Assembly: GCA_965649825.1 (NCBI GenBank)
Contig: OZ287699.1
Coordinates: 1,364,001-1,428,000 of the forward strand
Origin: Penicillus capitatus
Taxonomy: Eukaryota; Chlorophyta
Direction: 5' to 3'
Length of the DNA: 64,000 nt
The position numbers and the translations under genes are program-made. The notes below the pieces were generated by a model. It was not told where the DNA came from. It saw nothing but the letters and a program-made list of their open reading frames with translations, and made no database searches. Shown here in pieces: positions 21,410-32,495 of this stretch. Position 1 is the stretch's first letter. Each line of letters begins with the position of its first letter.

Positions 21410-23450
21410 TTACTCAAAGAATCGTCGAACGTCTTTAACTGGATCACTCTTGAGCTTGTCGGTAATCTGATCCAGTTGATCCCTGACATCGGGAGGGAGT
21501 CGGTGATGTTTTGTCTTCTGACATATGAGAGCGGTCACACATCGTGTTTTATAATTTCCAGACTGAAGCCATTTCTGCAACTGCATGACAATGATGGACG
21601 ATGTTTGTTTCTCCTGTTGATCGGCTAGTAACTGAACGATCTGCTCGGCTGCCGTTAATCGGACGCATGCCACACTGTCTTCACACAAATGAAATGCGTG
21701 GGGTAGTATGTACTCGCAGATGAGGTCGGAAGGGATCGAGGATGCCACTTGACACAATTGTTGTGCCAAAGAGGCTCTCAGCCGCCACCCTTTCGTGAAA
21801 AATGTGACATAGTGATGCTTCTCTAAATGATTTCGAGGATGCTGCTGATGATGCTGATTTCGATGACAAGCCATCATCTCGCTCTGGCACAGACGCTCCA
21901 TGTGAAACAGACACAGTTCCTGAAGTTCAGCGCGCAGACTGGATAGCAGAGATGCGAAATTTTGAACGATCCCGTAACGAACGGCCAGCGATCCTCCATG
22001 CACCATCCTGCACAACAACCGTCCATCAACAGACATGATCCTCAAGGACAGGCCATCCCACTTGGAAAAGAATGGAAAGACGTCTTGCTGAAAGACATCT
22101 GGCGGTAAGAGTGATGCCAGCTCATGTAAAGAGCATGCAATGGAGGTGAGGACTTCGTCATCAGTGCTCTGTGTTAAGGTCACGAAGAGATCTCTCAACT
22201 GGCCCCAGTAACAAGATCCGAGCTTGACAGCGACGGCTGTGAAGGTCTGCGCACAGCTGCCGATCATGAGCTTCGCTGGTTCGTCTGCAGATTTTTTAGC
22301 GCAGTTCACAAAGGTGAGAACCATGTCTGTTGTCACGAGAGAGGCATCCAGATGTGCCAGGATTTCTCCAAAGGATCTTTGGGCTGCTAGTCTAACTAGA
22401 GCTGTCGTGTCAGAAGCGAGAATCGTATAGAATTCCACCACCAGTGACTGAGCTTCTTTGAAGTGTTCCACATCCGAAACCGCTTCCAGCAGTCCATTCA
22501 ACGATTCTGCTGCTGCCTTACGGATACTGCAAACCTTATCTTTAACAAGAAATCTGAAATGGGGCAAAGCTGTTTTCAAAATTGTGTCGTTAAGCAATGC
22601 CTTAAGAAAAGCTGGATACAAAGAAGCCAATTCCTATTCACACACAGAACGGGTGAGCACCGTGGTTTGCAGATCAGAGAAGTCACACACTTGTCGCACT
22701 TCTGCATCATCGTCGCAGAGCAATTGAGAAAGCCAGTTGACAAGATGTGCCTCACCTCCCAGTGCAGTACCTCGTTCGATGAGACTCACTAGGAGCAGCA
22801 GTCCACAGACACGATCCATTCGATCGTCTGATCCCAAAAGGTCTGTGATGACAGGCACGATCTCGTTCTCCTGATCAAAGGGCGTTAGAAAATTGGCTAA
22901 TTCATCAAAGGCCACCAAAGCCGCCTCTCTAACATAGTTCGATGGATCTGAGAGCAACGTGGCAGCACATTGGACAAAGTGTACAATTCCTTCTCTCCCA
23001 ACGTTTCCCTTGTTGTATAATATCTCAGCTGTCACACTATTGACGTCATTCTCACTCTTTTTGGAGAGGGATATTACCAATGGAGGGTAGGTGACTGACG
23101 ACTGCTGTTCGAACCTCATCATCGTTGTCTTCATGGAGTTTTTTGATCAAAGGAATCAATCGTTCGTGGATCAAAGCGGTATTCTGTTGAACTTCCTCAA
23201 GCAAAAGACTCTGCAGCACGATGTTTCAAAAGTGTCAGCAAACAGGAGATAACTTTGATTTGTGGTATGTGTTGCTTATTCCATGATTTTGACGGCGAAA
23301 GAAAGAAAACATCGGTTTGTTCGAGATTCTCTTCTACCTAGATGGCCAAGATGTCAACAAGACGTGAAAAATAGACGAGCTGACGGATGGGCGGTCCACG
23401 AAGTTTAGCGGAAATGTTTCGAGCTCAACAACGTCCGTGACGAAACTCAT
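21410..23450 (-). CDS. HEAT-repeat phosphatase regulatory subunit (PP4R1/PP2A-A like)
   Basis: A series of HEAT repeats spans the last roughly 580 residues. Examples are CSIRKAAAESLNGLLEAV, ALVRLAAQRSFGEILAHL, NYVREAALVAFDELANFL and DNDDEVRTAVVSHLPSIAE. Acidic insertions and a C-terminus with DPVKDVRRFF complete the protein. Introns include 22631-22687 (phase 0) and one near 23041-23089 whose removal restores VVSHLPSIAEILYNKG. This arrangement is that of PP4 regulatory subunit 1, which scaffolds protein phosphatase 4. A divergent PP2A A subunit is the alternative. The N-terminus (MSFVTDVVELE, start near 23450) is less secure, and one or two introns there are not fully resolved. Confidence 0.7.
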
Positions 23451-23570
23451 TTTTGGAGTCGACAGAACGGCGTCCTGAAGTTCTGTTAAGGTCTGTCTGT
23501 TAGTGAACGATGATGTGACCCGTGTGGATAAGTCAACGAATGCGGCGATCAGCACGACGGTTACAGTGAT

Positions 23571-25026
23571 CTAGATCAGAGGTTTCAATTGGGGATTTTG
23601 TTTGTGGGTTCGGATCTGAGGATCATCCAAGTACTGCTTCGCAATGGAGGCATCTTCATGAATCTGCGTCTTCAGGTCCTCGAGCGTCGTGAAGTCGCTC
23701 TCTGGACGAAGATAACCGATCACAAGCAACCGCAATTCAACACCATAGAAGTCCTAGATATTAGGTTGCTCGAACTGTCAACAGGATGGCGGTTAGAGAG
23801 AGGAGCACTTCTGGAAAGGTATGAAGGAGCCAAGCCTCTGCCGTTTTTCTTTCATTCTTGAAAAAGGGATTCCATCCAATGCTCATTACCATCTTGTAAA
23901 CGGTCGCATCTTCACCCACACTTGCCCAACCTCATCAGCACACAACCCCGTACTTAACCGTATCTTCACAAGAGTGATATTGTGTGACCTGCATAAATGC
24001 CGGTTATGGCATTTGATAATGCGTTTGAAAGAGATGCCTCGTCGATGTTTGCTGTACGAATACCAAGCTCCTAGAATGGCAGAAGAGGATCTTAACCCTC
24101 GGTGCACAGTGAGACAGACAGGTGGACCTTGGCGCCACGGCCGAATCCACGTACAACGGTACCCTTCAAAAAAATGATTGGATTCATATGGACGATGCCA
24201 TGCAACATGTCTGCAAACGGCGGAAGCTGGTAAGAAGCTGGATCAAAGTCCATGAGAGATTTGAGCACTTTGATCCCCTCCCCTTCCACCACTTCATCGT
24301 CCTTTTCGTAACTCGATGGCACCAACACCACGCGCATTCCCGCTCGCTTTGCTGCCTACAGGAATGGATGGCACTGTTGCTGTGGACTCGATCGACAGAG
24401 GAAAGAACTTTAGCGCCGACGGGGGCATCTTCGAAGACCAGGCATTCGGAAGGCGAGATCTGCATTCTCTCGGCTGCCAACAGGAAGATCTCGGGATCTG
24501 GTTTTCCTTCCTTCACTTCATCTCCCCCTACCAGACTCTGAAAAAAATCCAGAATGAATTCATTGCCTCGCAGCTTCATGCGAATGTTCTCTCGATACGT
24601 CCCTGTCGCCAAGATCATTGGAATCCGATGGAAACGAAAGTATTCCAGCAGACGCACCACACCAGGTAACAACGGCGCTCCAGAAAACCTACATAATCAT
24701 CAACGATGTGACGTCGTGGAGACAGGAGTAGGACTTTTGGTTCAGAATATCTTGAGAGTATTGCAGAAGGTTCTCCGGTGTTTCTGGAAGGTCAAGATTT
24801 TTCGCAAGGTACGTGTAGATTTCAATGGGTCGTCGCCCTTTTGCAAATGCCGCGATTCCAGGAGGCAATTCCTTCCCATAACGTTTTACGACATCACGCG
24901 CTGCCTCAACGCACGGTGTCTCTACGCTGCTTCCATCCACGACGCATTTTATGTCTCCATTCAGCCCTCACCTGTATCTACGATCGTTCCATCCAAATCC
25001 CAAATCGCGACGCTTATGGACGTCAT
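23571..25026 (-). CDS. Bifunctional HAD phosphatase (FMN hydrolase)-riboflavin kinase
   Basis: Seven exons (25026-24972, 24921-24735, 24688-24409, 24355-24128, 24070-23989, 23930-23809, 23753-23571) give 378 aa. The N-terminal HAD domain shows IWDLDGTIVDT (catalytic DxDGT), ILATGTY and VFEDAPVGAK. The C-terminal riboflavin kinase shows GTVVRGFGRGAKELGIRTAN (family usually LGIPTAN), GIYAGWASV, MVMSIGWNPFF, DFYGVELRL and GYLRPESDF. Together these interconvert riboflavin and FMN. This fusion order is the plant FMN hydrolase/riboflavin kinase arrangement, whereas animals and fungi usually have separate enzymes. The Pro-to-Arg change in the LGIPTAN motif is unusual but seen directly. Introns are 46-58 nt. 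Confidence 0.92.
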
Positions 25027-25134
25027 ACGGCGGACAGAACACACGAACACCGACTGTCGTGCTGGTTAATAAACGTCGTCCGAGTCTAATGGCCTTGGAT
25101 GGCGACATCGACATGAAATGCTTCGCAATCTGCC

Positions 25135-26349
25135 ATGGCGTCGACACGTTTGCATCTCCATCTCGTTGGCTTCGCCCACGTTTGTTTGTTCGTGGCTAAT
25201 GCGTTGCCGCTCTTTATCCCATGTCCGACGGAACCCATCATCATTTACACCGCTGTTCTGGCGGTGTATATTGGCTCCTGGCGTTCTGTTAAGACGGGTG
25301 CTCCCGAAGAGAGCATGACCAAAAAAGTGAGCGCCTGGAAGGGAACAGTGTTTATGATATCGTCCTGCAGGATGCTATGCGTTTTCCCTTTATTGGAAGT
25401 CTTTCGTTGGTGAGCCTCTTCATCATGTTCAAATTTTTCCCAGTCGATGCTGTGAATTTTGTCCTGAGCTTCTACTTTCTGCTCATTGGCTGCGTCGCTA
25501 CCACAGCCACCGTATTGCCCCTTGTTGAAGGATACTTTCCAGAAACGCTGCGACAGAAGAGATTTGGGCCTTACAAACCTCGCCTCTCCGATAGCCTCAT
25601 TAACATCGTCCCTTCGGAAAGGCTCAGAGCTGAAATCCGAAGCGCCCAGGTCCTCCGCCCGCCATCCATCCATCCGTTTCGCAGATTCCTGTCTAGGAAG
25701 ACCTGGAGCTGGCAGCCACCGTTCCCGAACTCATCGTCGGCGGACTGTGCTCGATGGCGTGTATGGTGTATATGGCAAGTGGTCATTGGTTCTTCAATAA
25801 TCTCTTGGGACTCTCTCTTGCCATCGAAGGCATTGAATTCCTCACAATCACTTCAACACAGACGGGCATCTTGTTGTTTATTGGACTCTTCTTCTATGAC
25901 ATCTTCTGGGTGTTCTTCACTCCGGTGATGGTGGCGGTGGCAACATCGTTCAATGCACCCATCAAGATCGTCTATCCACATCCAGCTGCTATTGCCAAGG
26001 CAACAGCCAGACCGTTTGCTCTGCTGGGACTGGGAGATATCGTCATTCCTGGACTCGTCATATCGCTCGTTCTGAGATATGATATGGCACACCATGCCGG
26101 TCGGCCTGTTTTCTTCACGAGGTATTCGGTGTCTTTGCTTCGAGGATTTGAGGTGTGTTTTTCAGTGCGATGACGGGATATACAGTCGCCCTGATTACGA
26201 CCATTGTGGTGATGAACGTCTTCCAGGCAGCCCAGCCTGCTCTGCTGTACATTGTTCCTTCTGTTCTGGGATTCGTGACGGTGCACTCCATGATCAATGG
26301 AGAATTGAGCAAGGTGCCCATTCGACCTGACCCGCATGCAGCATTTTGA
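25135..26349 (+). CDS. SPP: Signal peptide peptidase (intramembrane aspartyl protease)
   Basis: Four exons (25135-25326, 25371-25649, 25697-26121, 26166-26349) give 359 aa with about nine membrane helices. The catalytic motifs are present: YDIFWVF (YD), LLGLGDIVIPG (GxGD) and QPALLYIVP (PAL). The protein has SMTKKDAMRFPFIGSL near the second helix, as in eukaryotic SPP. It cleaves remnant signal peptides and other type II segments in the ER membrane. No C-terminal KKxx retention signal is visible (the end is DPHAAF). Introns are very short (44, 47, 44 nt). Confidence 0.95.
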
Positions 26350-26555
26350 GTGCCTGTCACATCAGGTCTTTCACTATTGTGAGATGAAGGAGCACCAAAA
26401 GAAAAACGGAGAGGCCACGGCAGAATTGGACGAGAGAAAAGATGAATAACGTGTGATTTCGAAAGTTAGCGGACGGCAGCCAGAGCTTGTTGTTTAAGTC
26501 CGCACACGCAAGAACAAATAAGGAATCACCATCTGTCCCATGTCTATGAAACAGA

Positions 26556-27315
26556 TTATCTCGATCGTTTCGGAACGTACATGTCCTTGTAGCAATCCTA
26601 TAAGGACACTCTGTTGCAGAAGTGTGACGAGGCGCAAAGTACCACACCATGGCGGATTTGACAACGGCGATCGCTTCCTGTGCGCCATGGATCTCATCGA
26701 CGCGAACGCTCTTGTTCTCATTCTTCTTGTAGTCTTCAAAAAATCTGTACACTTCTTCAATGTCACACAAATATCACACATTTCTTCGCACCTCTTGATT
26801 TCAAGAAGTCTGTGCGGAGCCAGTTCACTGATGTCTTCGAACTGACGAAATTCGGGATCGTCTACATGAACGGCAATAATCTGCGGAGCACAAAAAAAGA
26901 GTGAGATAGAGTGAGAGATTCAATTCTAAATGACCTTATCATCTTGCTCTCCTTGATCCAACATGTGCATGACACCGATGGGCTTGACTCTCAAGAAGCA
27001 CATGGGAACGACAGCTTCTTGCATCAGGACCAAGATGTCCAGCGGGTCGGAGTCATCGCAGTAGGTCTATGAACAACTTGACACGCGAGGGTGCTTTTTG
27101 CAAACGTCGACCTGCGGGATGAAGCCATAGTTGTGCGGATAGACGACGGAGGAGTATAGTACACGGTCAACTTTGAGCAGTCCGGATGCTTTGTCCAGTT
27201 CATACTTCACTTTTGAGCCACGGGGAATTTCGATGACGGCATAGAAAAGCTCAGGAGCCTTGTCTCCAATGGGAAGATCGTGCCATGGGTGTGATGCTGG
27301 ATGACGGTAAGACAT
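26556..27315 (-). CDS. Soluble inorganic pyrophosphatase (family I)
   Basis: Five exons (27315-27112, 27066-26935, 26880-26792, 26744-26648, 26585-26556) give 183 aa. Family I residues appear in order: [62 protein letters not shown], the [12 protein letters not shown] motif, and [10 protein letters not shown]. The short form with this C-terminus resembles plant cytosolic enzymes. It hydrolyses PPi and so pulls biosynthetic reactions forward. The last coding exon is only 30 nt (DMYVPKRSR). The intron at 26881-26934 carries two CTCACTC blocks. Confidence 0.95.
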
Positions 27316-27408
27316 CAGAAAAGACGAGGGAGAAGCGCCTGTTCACCTCTGGATGGTGAAGTGACAGCCATCCCATCAATAGGTGCACCGCGATGTGCGT
27401 CCTGCAAA

Positions 27409-29012
27409 ATGGCGAGTCGATTCTCCGGCGTTGTCAAGCTTTCGAACGTCAGCGATTTCATTTCTGCATCGCAGGACTGTGTCGTTGCTTCCAAGAACAG
27501 TGATCATGCATCCCGAATGCCAGAGAAGACGACACAGGAGCGAGTGCAAATCTCGCTACAGGATTGCTTGGCCTGTAGCGGCTGTGTAACTTCTGCCGAA
27601 ACAGCTCTCTTGGAGAACCAGTCGTCTGATGAGTTTCTCAGAAAGCTTGCCGATAGAGAGGTCACGGTCGCTGTCACGATCTCCAGTCAAGCACGGGCAG
27701 CCCTCTCTGTTGCCTTCGGCCTGTCCCCTCTTCGAGTGGGCACTGCTTTTGCTTGTGAAACATAAAATGCTTCCTGCAGCTCATGCGATGCCTCATCGGG
27801 TTCCTTCGTTCATTGGGTGTGGATTTTGTCTTCGATTTGAATGTCGCCGAGGATCTCACTCTCATTGCTGCTGCCACGGAATTCCTGGATCGCTATCGAG
27901 CTGCCAAGAAAACAGAGACTTTGCCTTTGAACCTTCTGGCCTCCTCCTGTCCAGGCAGGCATCGACTCCACCGAGACACCTCTCCCCCTGAACGGCCGTG
28001 AATACGTAGGGTGGATTTGTTATGTGGAAAAGACACATGGAGAATGGTGTTTGCCGTATCTGGCAAGGACACGCAGTGCTCAGGCCACAATGGGCACACT
28101 GATCAAGTCACACTGGTGTGAGAAACAAAGGCTGATCCCCCATAGACTGTATCATTGCACCATCATGTCCTGCTTCGACAAGAAACTCGAAGCTGCACGG
28201 CCTCAATTCCTCGCATCCGATGGCGTTACACCAGAGGTCAGTTGTCGCAGTGCCGCACTAAATAGCGTGGCGCTTTGTTGTTCGATAGATCGATGCATGT
28301 CTCACATCGACCGAGGTGGTATCGCTCGTTGAGGCATGTCTTTCCGAGGGAAAGAATTTGGAAGACTATGGCAAGAGAGATGACATCTATTTGGATAGGT
28401 TGGATGGAGGTCGAGATCCGTGTCATGTGCTCTATGGCGTTCCAGGAAGGTCAGGCGGTTTGATGGAGTACATATTCAGAAAAGCTGCCAAAGAGCTCTT
28501 TCAGAAGGAATTACCTCCTGGGCCACTTCCCACAAAAATGCGACGAAACAGAAACTATCAAGTATTTGTTCATTACTGTTTTTATGGTTAGAACGGTTAA
28601 GGTTGTAGGAGATCGTGCTGGAAGGCGATGATGGAAAAGAGCCTTTGCGTTTTGCATCGGTGTATGGGTTTCGCAACATTCAGGCACTTGTACAGAAGAT
28701 GAAGCGTCAACAGTGTTCTTACGATTACATCGAAGTCATGGCCTGTCCTTCTGGGTGTCTTAACGGTGGCGGCCAGCCCAAGCAACGCCTTTTGGATGCA
28801 GCAGAACTCCTGCAACTTGTAGAAGAAGCGCATCAGCAGGTCCGTAAATTCACGAGGCAGGCAGTACAGAGAGAAGATGGCTATTGCTTTAGGACGTCCT
28901 CATGAGAGAACCCGAGGCGAATCCGTGTCTTAATGGTCTCCCGTGCTTGCGGCTCGATACAGATTACAGAAAGATCGAGAAATCTATGAACAGTATGGTG
29001 ACAGACTGGTGA
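27409..29012 (+). CDS. NAR1: NAR1/NARFL (IOP1), cytosolic Fe-S assembly factor, iron-only hydrogenase-like
   Basis: It begins [18 protein letters not shown] like NARFL. The N-terminal cluster motif [12 protein letters not shown] is preceded by an upstream Cys. The hydrogenase-like core shows [28 protein letters not shown] and [15 protein letters not shown], so the H-cluster-type cysteines are kept. NAR1 is part of the CIA targeting complex that delivers Fe-S clusters to cytosolic and nuclear apoproteins. Introns include a GC-AG intron at 27955-28009 and GT-AG introns near 27738-27781, 28239-28290 and 28841-28893. The C-terminus (NSMVTDW) ends with Asp-Trp, which resembles the aromatic tail typical of CIA clients and factors. 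Confidence 0.92.
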
Positions 29013-30441
29013 ACAGCATCGGTTTTATGTAGAAATATGCACAGGTGTGTGCCTGCATTGTATGTATTCTGCGATATAGATCGGCTTCTAGGGACTTTAC
29101 CTTTGTCTAAGATCTCCCTTTGCAACATCTGCCTTTAACGAAGCGCAGACATACATGCCATGGTTAATCAAACAGGAGGGTTCTTAGCACTTTGCTCTGG
29201 TGCCCTTACCTGCGTGATCTCGCCATATCAAAGCCCCGAGTGCTGTCCATACGTGTGCCCGATGCATCAGAGCAATGGATCGTGCGTTTCTTGTCTGCTA
29301 GGTAGCGTGATCGCAGATACACCCAAGCATGTATGTATGCATCCGGCTATGACACTTGTTTGTTAAAAAGGCTCTGAGTACTAATAATAAGTCTTGACCA
29401 TCCATCCATCAAGGTGTTTTCATATTAATGCATTGTCACATAATAATCATCAGAGAGAAATGGTGTCTGAGAACGTCAAGAAGTTTTTACACGTTTCTGT
29501 CTGACGCTGTTGACAGCATTCTTCAATCAATAACACAGATTCACTCATATTACATCACAACATTCCTGCTTGCACTTAATGAATGAGCAACGCATTGCCC
29601 CGTTCACAAGAAGCATATCGATAGAATCTCTGATAGTCGTTTTGTGGCTGTCCATGAAACGTTTTCTCAAAAACAATGCGTGGCGAATCAATTGAGGCAT
29701 TTCAAAGCATACGAAGGATGGAGCTACTAGAACTCTGTTCGTCCACTAAGAGACTCAAACATGCACGACCCGCAAAGAGAACATAGGTAGAGAACAAACA
29801 TGTTCTGCCATTGCTGTTGGCAGATGGAAAGGAAGGGAGCAGTGGAATTGATTGAGGACTGGGGTAATATCAGGACATCTCATTCAATTCATCCACTGCA
29901 TAGTGTGTTTCCTCTCTCTGCTCTGCAGCATCTGACACTTGATTCACCCGAATCTCGGACAGTCATCTTTTGGAGGAGGATCTTCACAAACTCGAAAACG
30001 CGATGGCCAAATCAAAAACAGACACAGTACCTCAGTCAGCCCGCACCGAAGTAGTCATTCTACTCATGAATTGGATTCAAATTCACCACGAGTCTGAATA
30101 ATCACAGGCCATCGGTTGTTGTGCACGTCAAAAGGGTTATCGAAGGCTCGGGCATAGATTTCATTCGAACCGACTAAAAAATCGTGACTAAAGAGAGATT
30201 CATGACAAAAGACCCCCTCCGATCTGAGATGCGCTAAATAAAGAAAGCAGTGCATACCTGCTCGCCTCCAACAAAATTCAAATCCTTTAGATAGTGTTTA
30301 ACTGTATTACTCCTACTTGTTTCTTTTATGCAACAGCTTTGACCGGGGAGTCAAAACTGGAGTAAGTGCTTATAAATTGCACGAGTAAGAAAAGACGGTC
30401 AGGCACTTCGAGCATCAGATCGGGGCCTCCACGGTCCCAAT
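29013..30441. other. 1.4-kb stretch without a convincing gene
   Basis: This lies between the convergent NAR1 and RR-TZF genes and is AT-richer than its surroundings. Open frames at 29160-29366 and 29800-30054 (+) and 30064-30255 (-) are short and resemble no family. Part may be a long 3' UTR of the RR-TZF gene. I see no tRNA or rRNA in it. Confidence 0.5.
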
Positions 30442-31780
30442 TCATGCACGATCGTCGGCGTTTGGGGTGTCTTGGAATAACAAAGACCCAGGTGTTGGTC
30501 CGCCGCGGTGAATGACGCCATCCGACAAACTAGAGAACAAGACTGAATCTCCCGTCGCCGCATCTGCATTGATCATCTGAGCCAAGTGCATCAAGTCCTG
30601 ACTCAAACTGGCAGATGTCGAGTGATGATGCATGCCTTGCTGAAAAGCCCCGGCAGAAAGACTTTGACGTGGACTGATGTAGTCACTGAAACTGCGGGGC
30701 GTTTGTGAAAGCTGCTGAGCATGTAGTCCATGAAAATATGTCAAGAGTTGTTCAGAGCCGCCAATTGGCTCCGCCGCCATGCGAGTAAATGGATCAAATG
30801 GTGTATGTGTCGTCGTTGCTGACCATGGTGTCGTTGGGGTCAGTGATCCAAGCGGAGAGACATCGCCAAATGGCGTCGTAGGAGTTGCGGATGTTGTGTT
30901 CGTCAACGCACTTAGTGCCGCCTGCAGCTCTGCAAAGTTGTTTGCAGAGTAGCGATTTTCGTCTGGTTGACGCGGGGTCCCCATCGAGTTGGAAAAGGCA
31001 GCGAGCCGTTGACGAGGAGAAGGAACTGGGCCACCACCATTTTGCAAAGACGAGAGAGCTGCAAGGGCAGCTGGATCTCCATAGCTTGATGTGTGGCTGA
31101 GTGTCGCGGACTGCGTTCTCGGTCGTGTTGGCCAAGGGGAGGCGGGTATTGGATATCCTCGATCGCAAGATTCCGAAGCCGATAGGACGCTCTCTAGTCT
31201 GTGCTTGTTTCGGGCAGTTGTGGCAGAATCGATGAAAGGGCCCTGTTTGGTGAACACGACAGGTGGGGCCGTGCGAATCTCTTCAGGGCGATGCGCAAAG
31301 AAGCAGATCTTTCTGCTGCATCCAGGTCCTTGTTTGCAGTACTCTGTCTTGTACCTGCACCAAAAACACGTGTCGGCAGGAGGGACTCAAAAATGAATGG
31401 GCAACACCTGGCAGGATGCAGCCAATATTCAAAGTCGTTATGAGCGTATTTACACGAATCTCCACGTGGACAAGGATTTCCCTAAACGGCGACGACATTA
31501 GAACGATGGAAGTTAGGTAGATGCGGACGGACTCCTTTGCTCTCTGGACAGGGAATCGGTTTGTATAGATGCGGTTGTCTCCGTCGCGCGCTTTCTCCTG
31601 AATGCGCGTAGGGGCAACTTGTCCAGTCGTGTGCGTACTTTGTCGGGCAGGTCGTTATCTACACATCATTCATGGCGGTAGTTGCAGCTCGGGTTTAAAA
31701 TAGGGGAAGCGGACCTTGTATATGTACATATAAAAATTCTCTACGTCTGCTGCGCTTTTTTGCGAAGAGTTTTCCCGCAT
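30442..31780 (-). CDS. Tandem CCCH zinc-finger protein, plant-type RR-TZF
   Basis: Four exons (31780-31715, 31658-31533, 31481-31408, 31354-30442; introns 56, 51, 53 nt) encode 392 aa. An upstream block ([20 protein letters not shown], then [14 protein letters not shown]) is the Arg-rich region that defines RR-TZF proteins. Two CCCH fingers follow: [20 protein letters not shown] and [20 protein letters not shown]. The rest is Ser/Thr/Pro/Gln-rich, with [19 protein letters not shown] near the end. Plant homologues bind AU-rich RNA, shuttle to P-bodies and regulate stress mRNA decay. The fingers are split by introns, so a simple open-frame view shows only the low-complexity C-terminus. Confidence 0.92.
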
Positions 31781-32044
31781 TTTGCCACGGAGAGATTCTT
31801 GCCAATAAAATGCCTTTCAACGCTGAGCACTCGTCAAGAGGACGTAAAGGGCAGAAAAATTAAGCCCGCAATACGCTAACAAGAGAGCCTGTTCGAAGGT
31901 AAAGCAAGATGAGGAGACAAAACAATAAATGGCGGGCGTGCGCAAGAAGCTGGTCGTCACCGCGAACTATGAAGTTCTGTTTAAATCATAACATTTTCGC
32001 CCACATGCGCTATGACGTCAGCCTTGCCTCACTGGCAGTTGTAC

Positions 32045-32205
32045 TCCAACAATCGGTACGGTTGTTAATGGGCATTGGGGAGGAGACCTTGGACTCCTAG
32101 CATCCCAACAACAGGTTTGATGGTTGGCGATGGGGACTTTGGACTTCAGGCATACCAACAACAGGATCGGTCGTTCGCGTGGGAGGCATTTTGGACACAA
32201 GCATA
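32045..32205. repeat. Three degenerate tandem copies of a 50-59 bp unit
   Basis: Units begin CCAACAA at about 32045, 32104 and 32155. They share GGTTG, ATGGGGAC-like, TTGGACT and GCATA/CC stretches. The units lie in the roughly 700-bp gene-free gap upstream of the RR-TZF start and downstream of the Cys-rich gene. No coding function is evident. Confidence 0.6.
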
Positions 32206-32495
32206 TGAGACCTTTAAATGAGAGATGTCAACAGATGATCAAGAAAATCATCAACACACAAGCTTATAGCAAATTAAACTTGCATTCGTCGCTTGTAATA
32301 AGGAAGCACAGTTCAGTCAGTGTTGTTTCCGTTGCAAAAAGGGGCAGCTAGTAGAGATTAAAGAGAACAATGATTCCTATCTCCTGCTTGAACGGTTAGT
32401 ATGATAGTCACAGTGAAAACCACCCATGATCCACAACGTTGTTCGCAATGTTTCGTTTGACTTTCTCTGCATAGATGCTAGATATGTTCAAAAAC

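Noticed and set aside
24956-24972. 17-nt micro-intron in the HAD domain
   Set aside because: A normal 50-nt intron (24922-24971) gives a better family match (VDTETPCVEAA).
28104-28145. Possible 39-nt intron in NAR1 starting GTCACAC
   Set aside because: The unspliced reading gives [17 protein letters not shown], which aligns with NARFL; splicing would shorten the family block.
29160-29366. Cys-rich frame in the gene-poor island
   Set aside because: Short, no signal peptide, no splice partners, no family resemblance.
30064-30300. tRNA-like GATTCAAATTC and ATTCAAATCC words
   Set aside because: No matching acceptor stem, D-arm or anticodon arm could be drawn around them.
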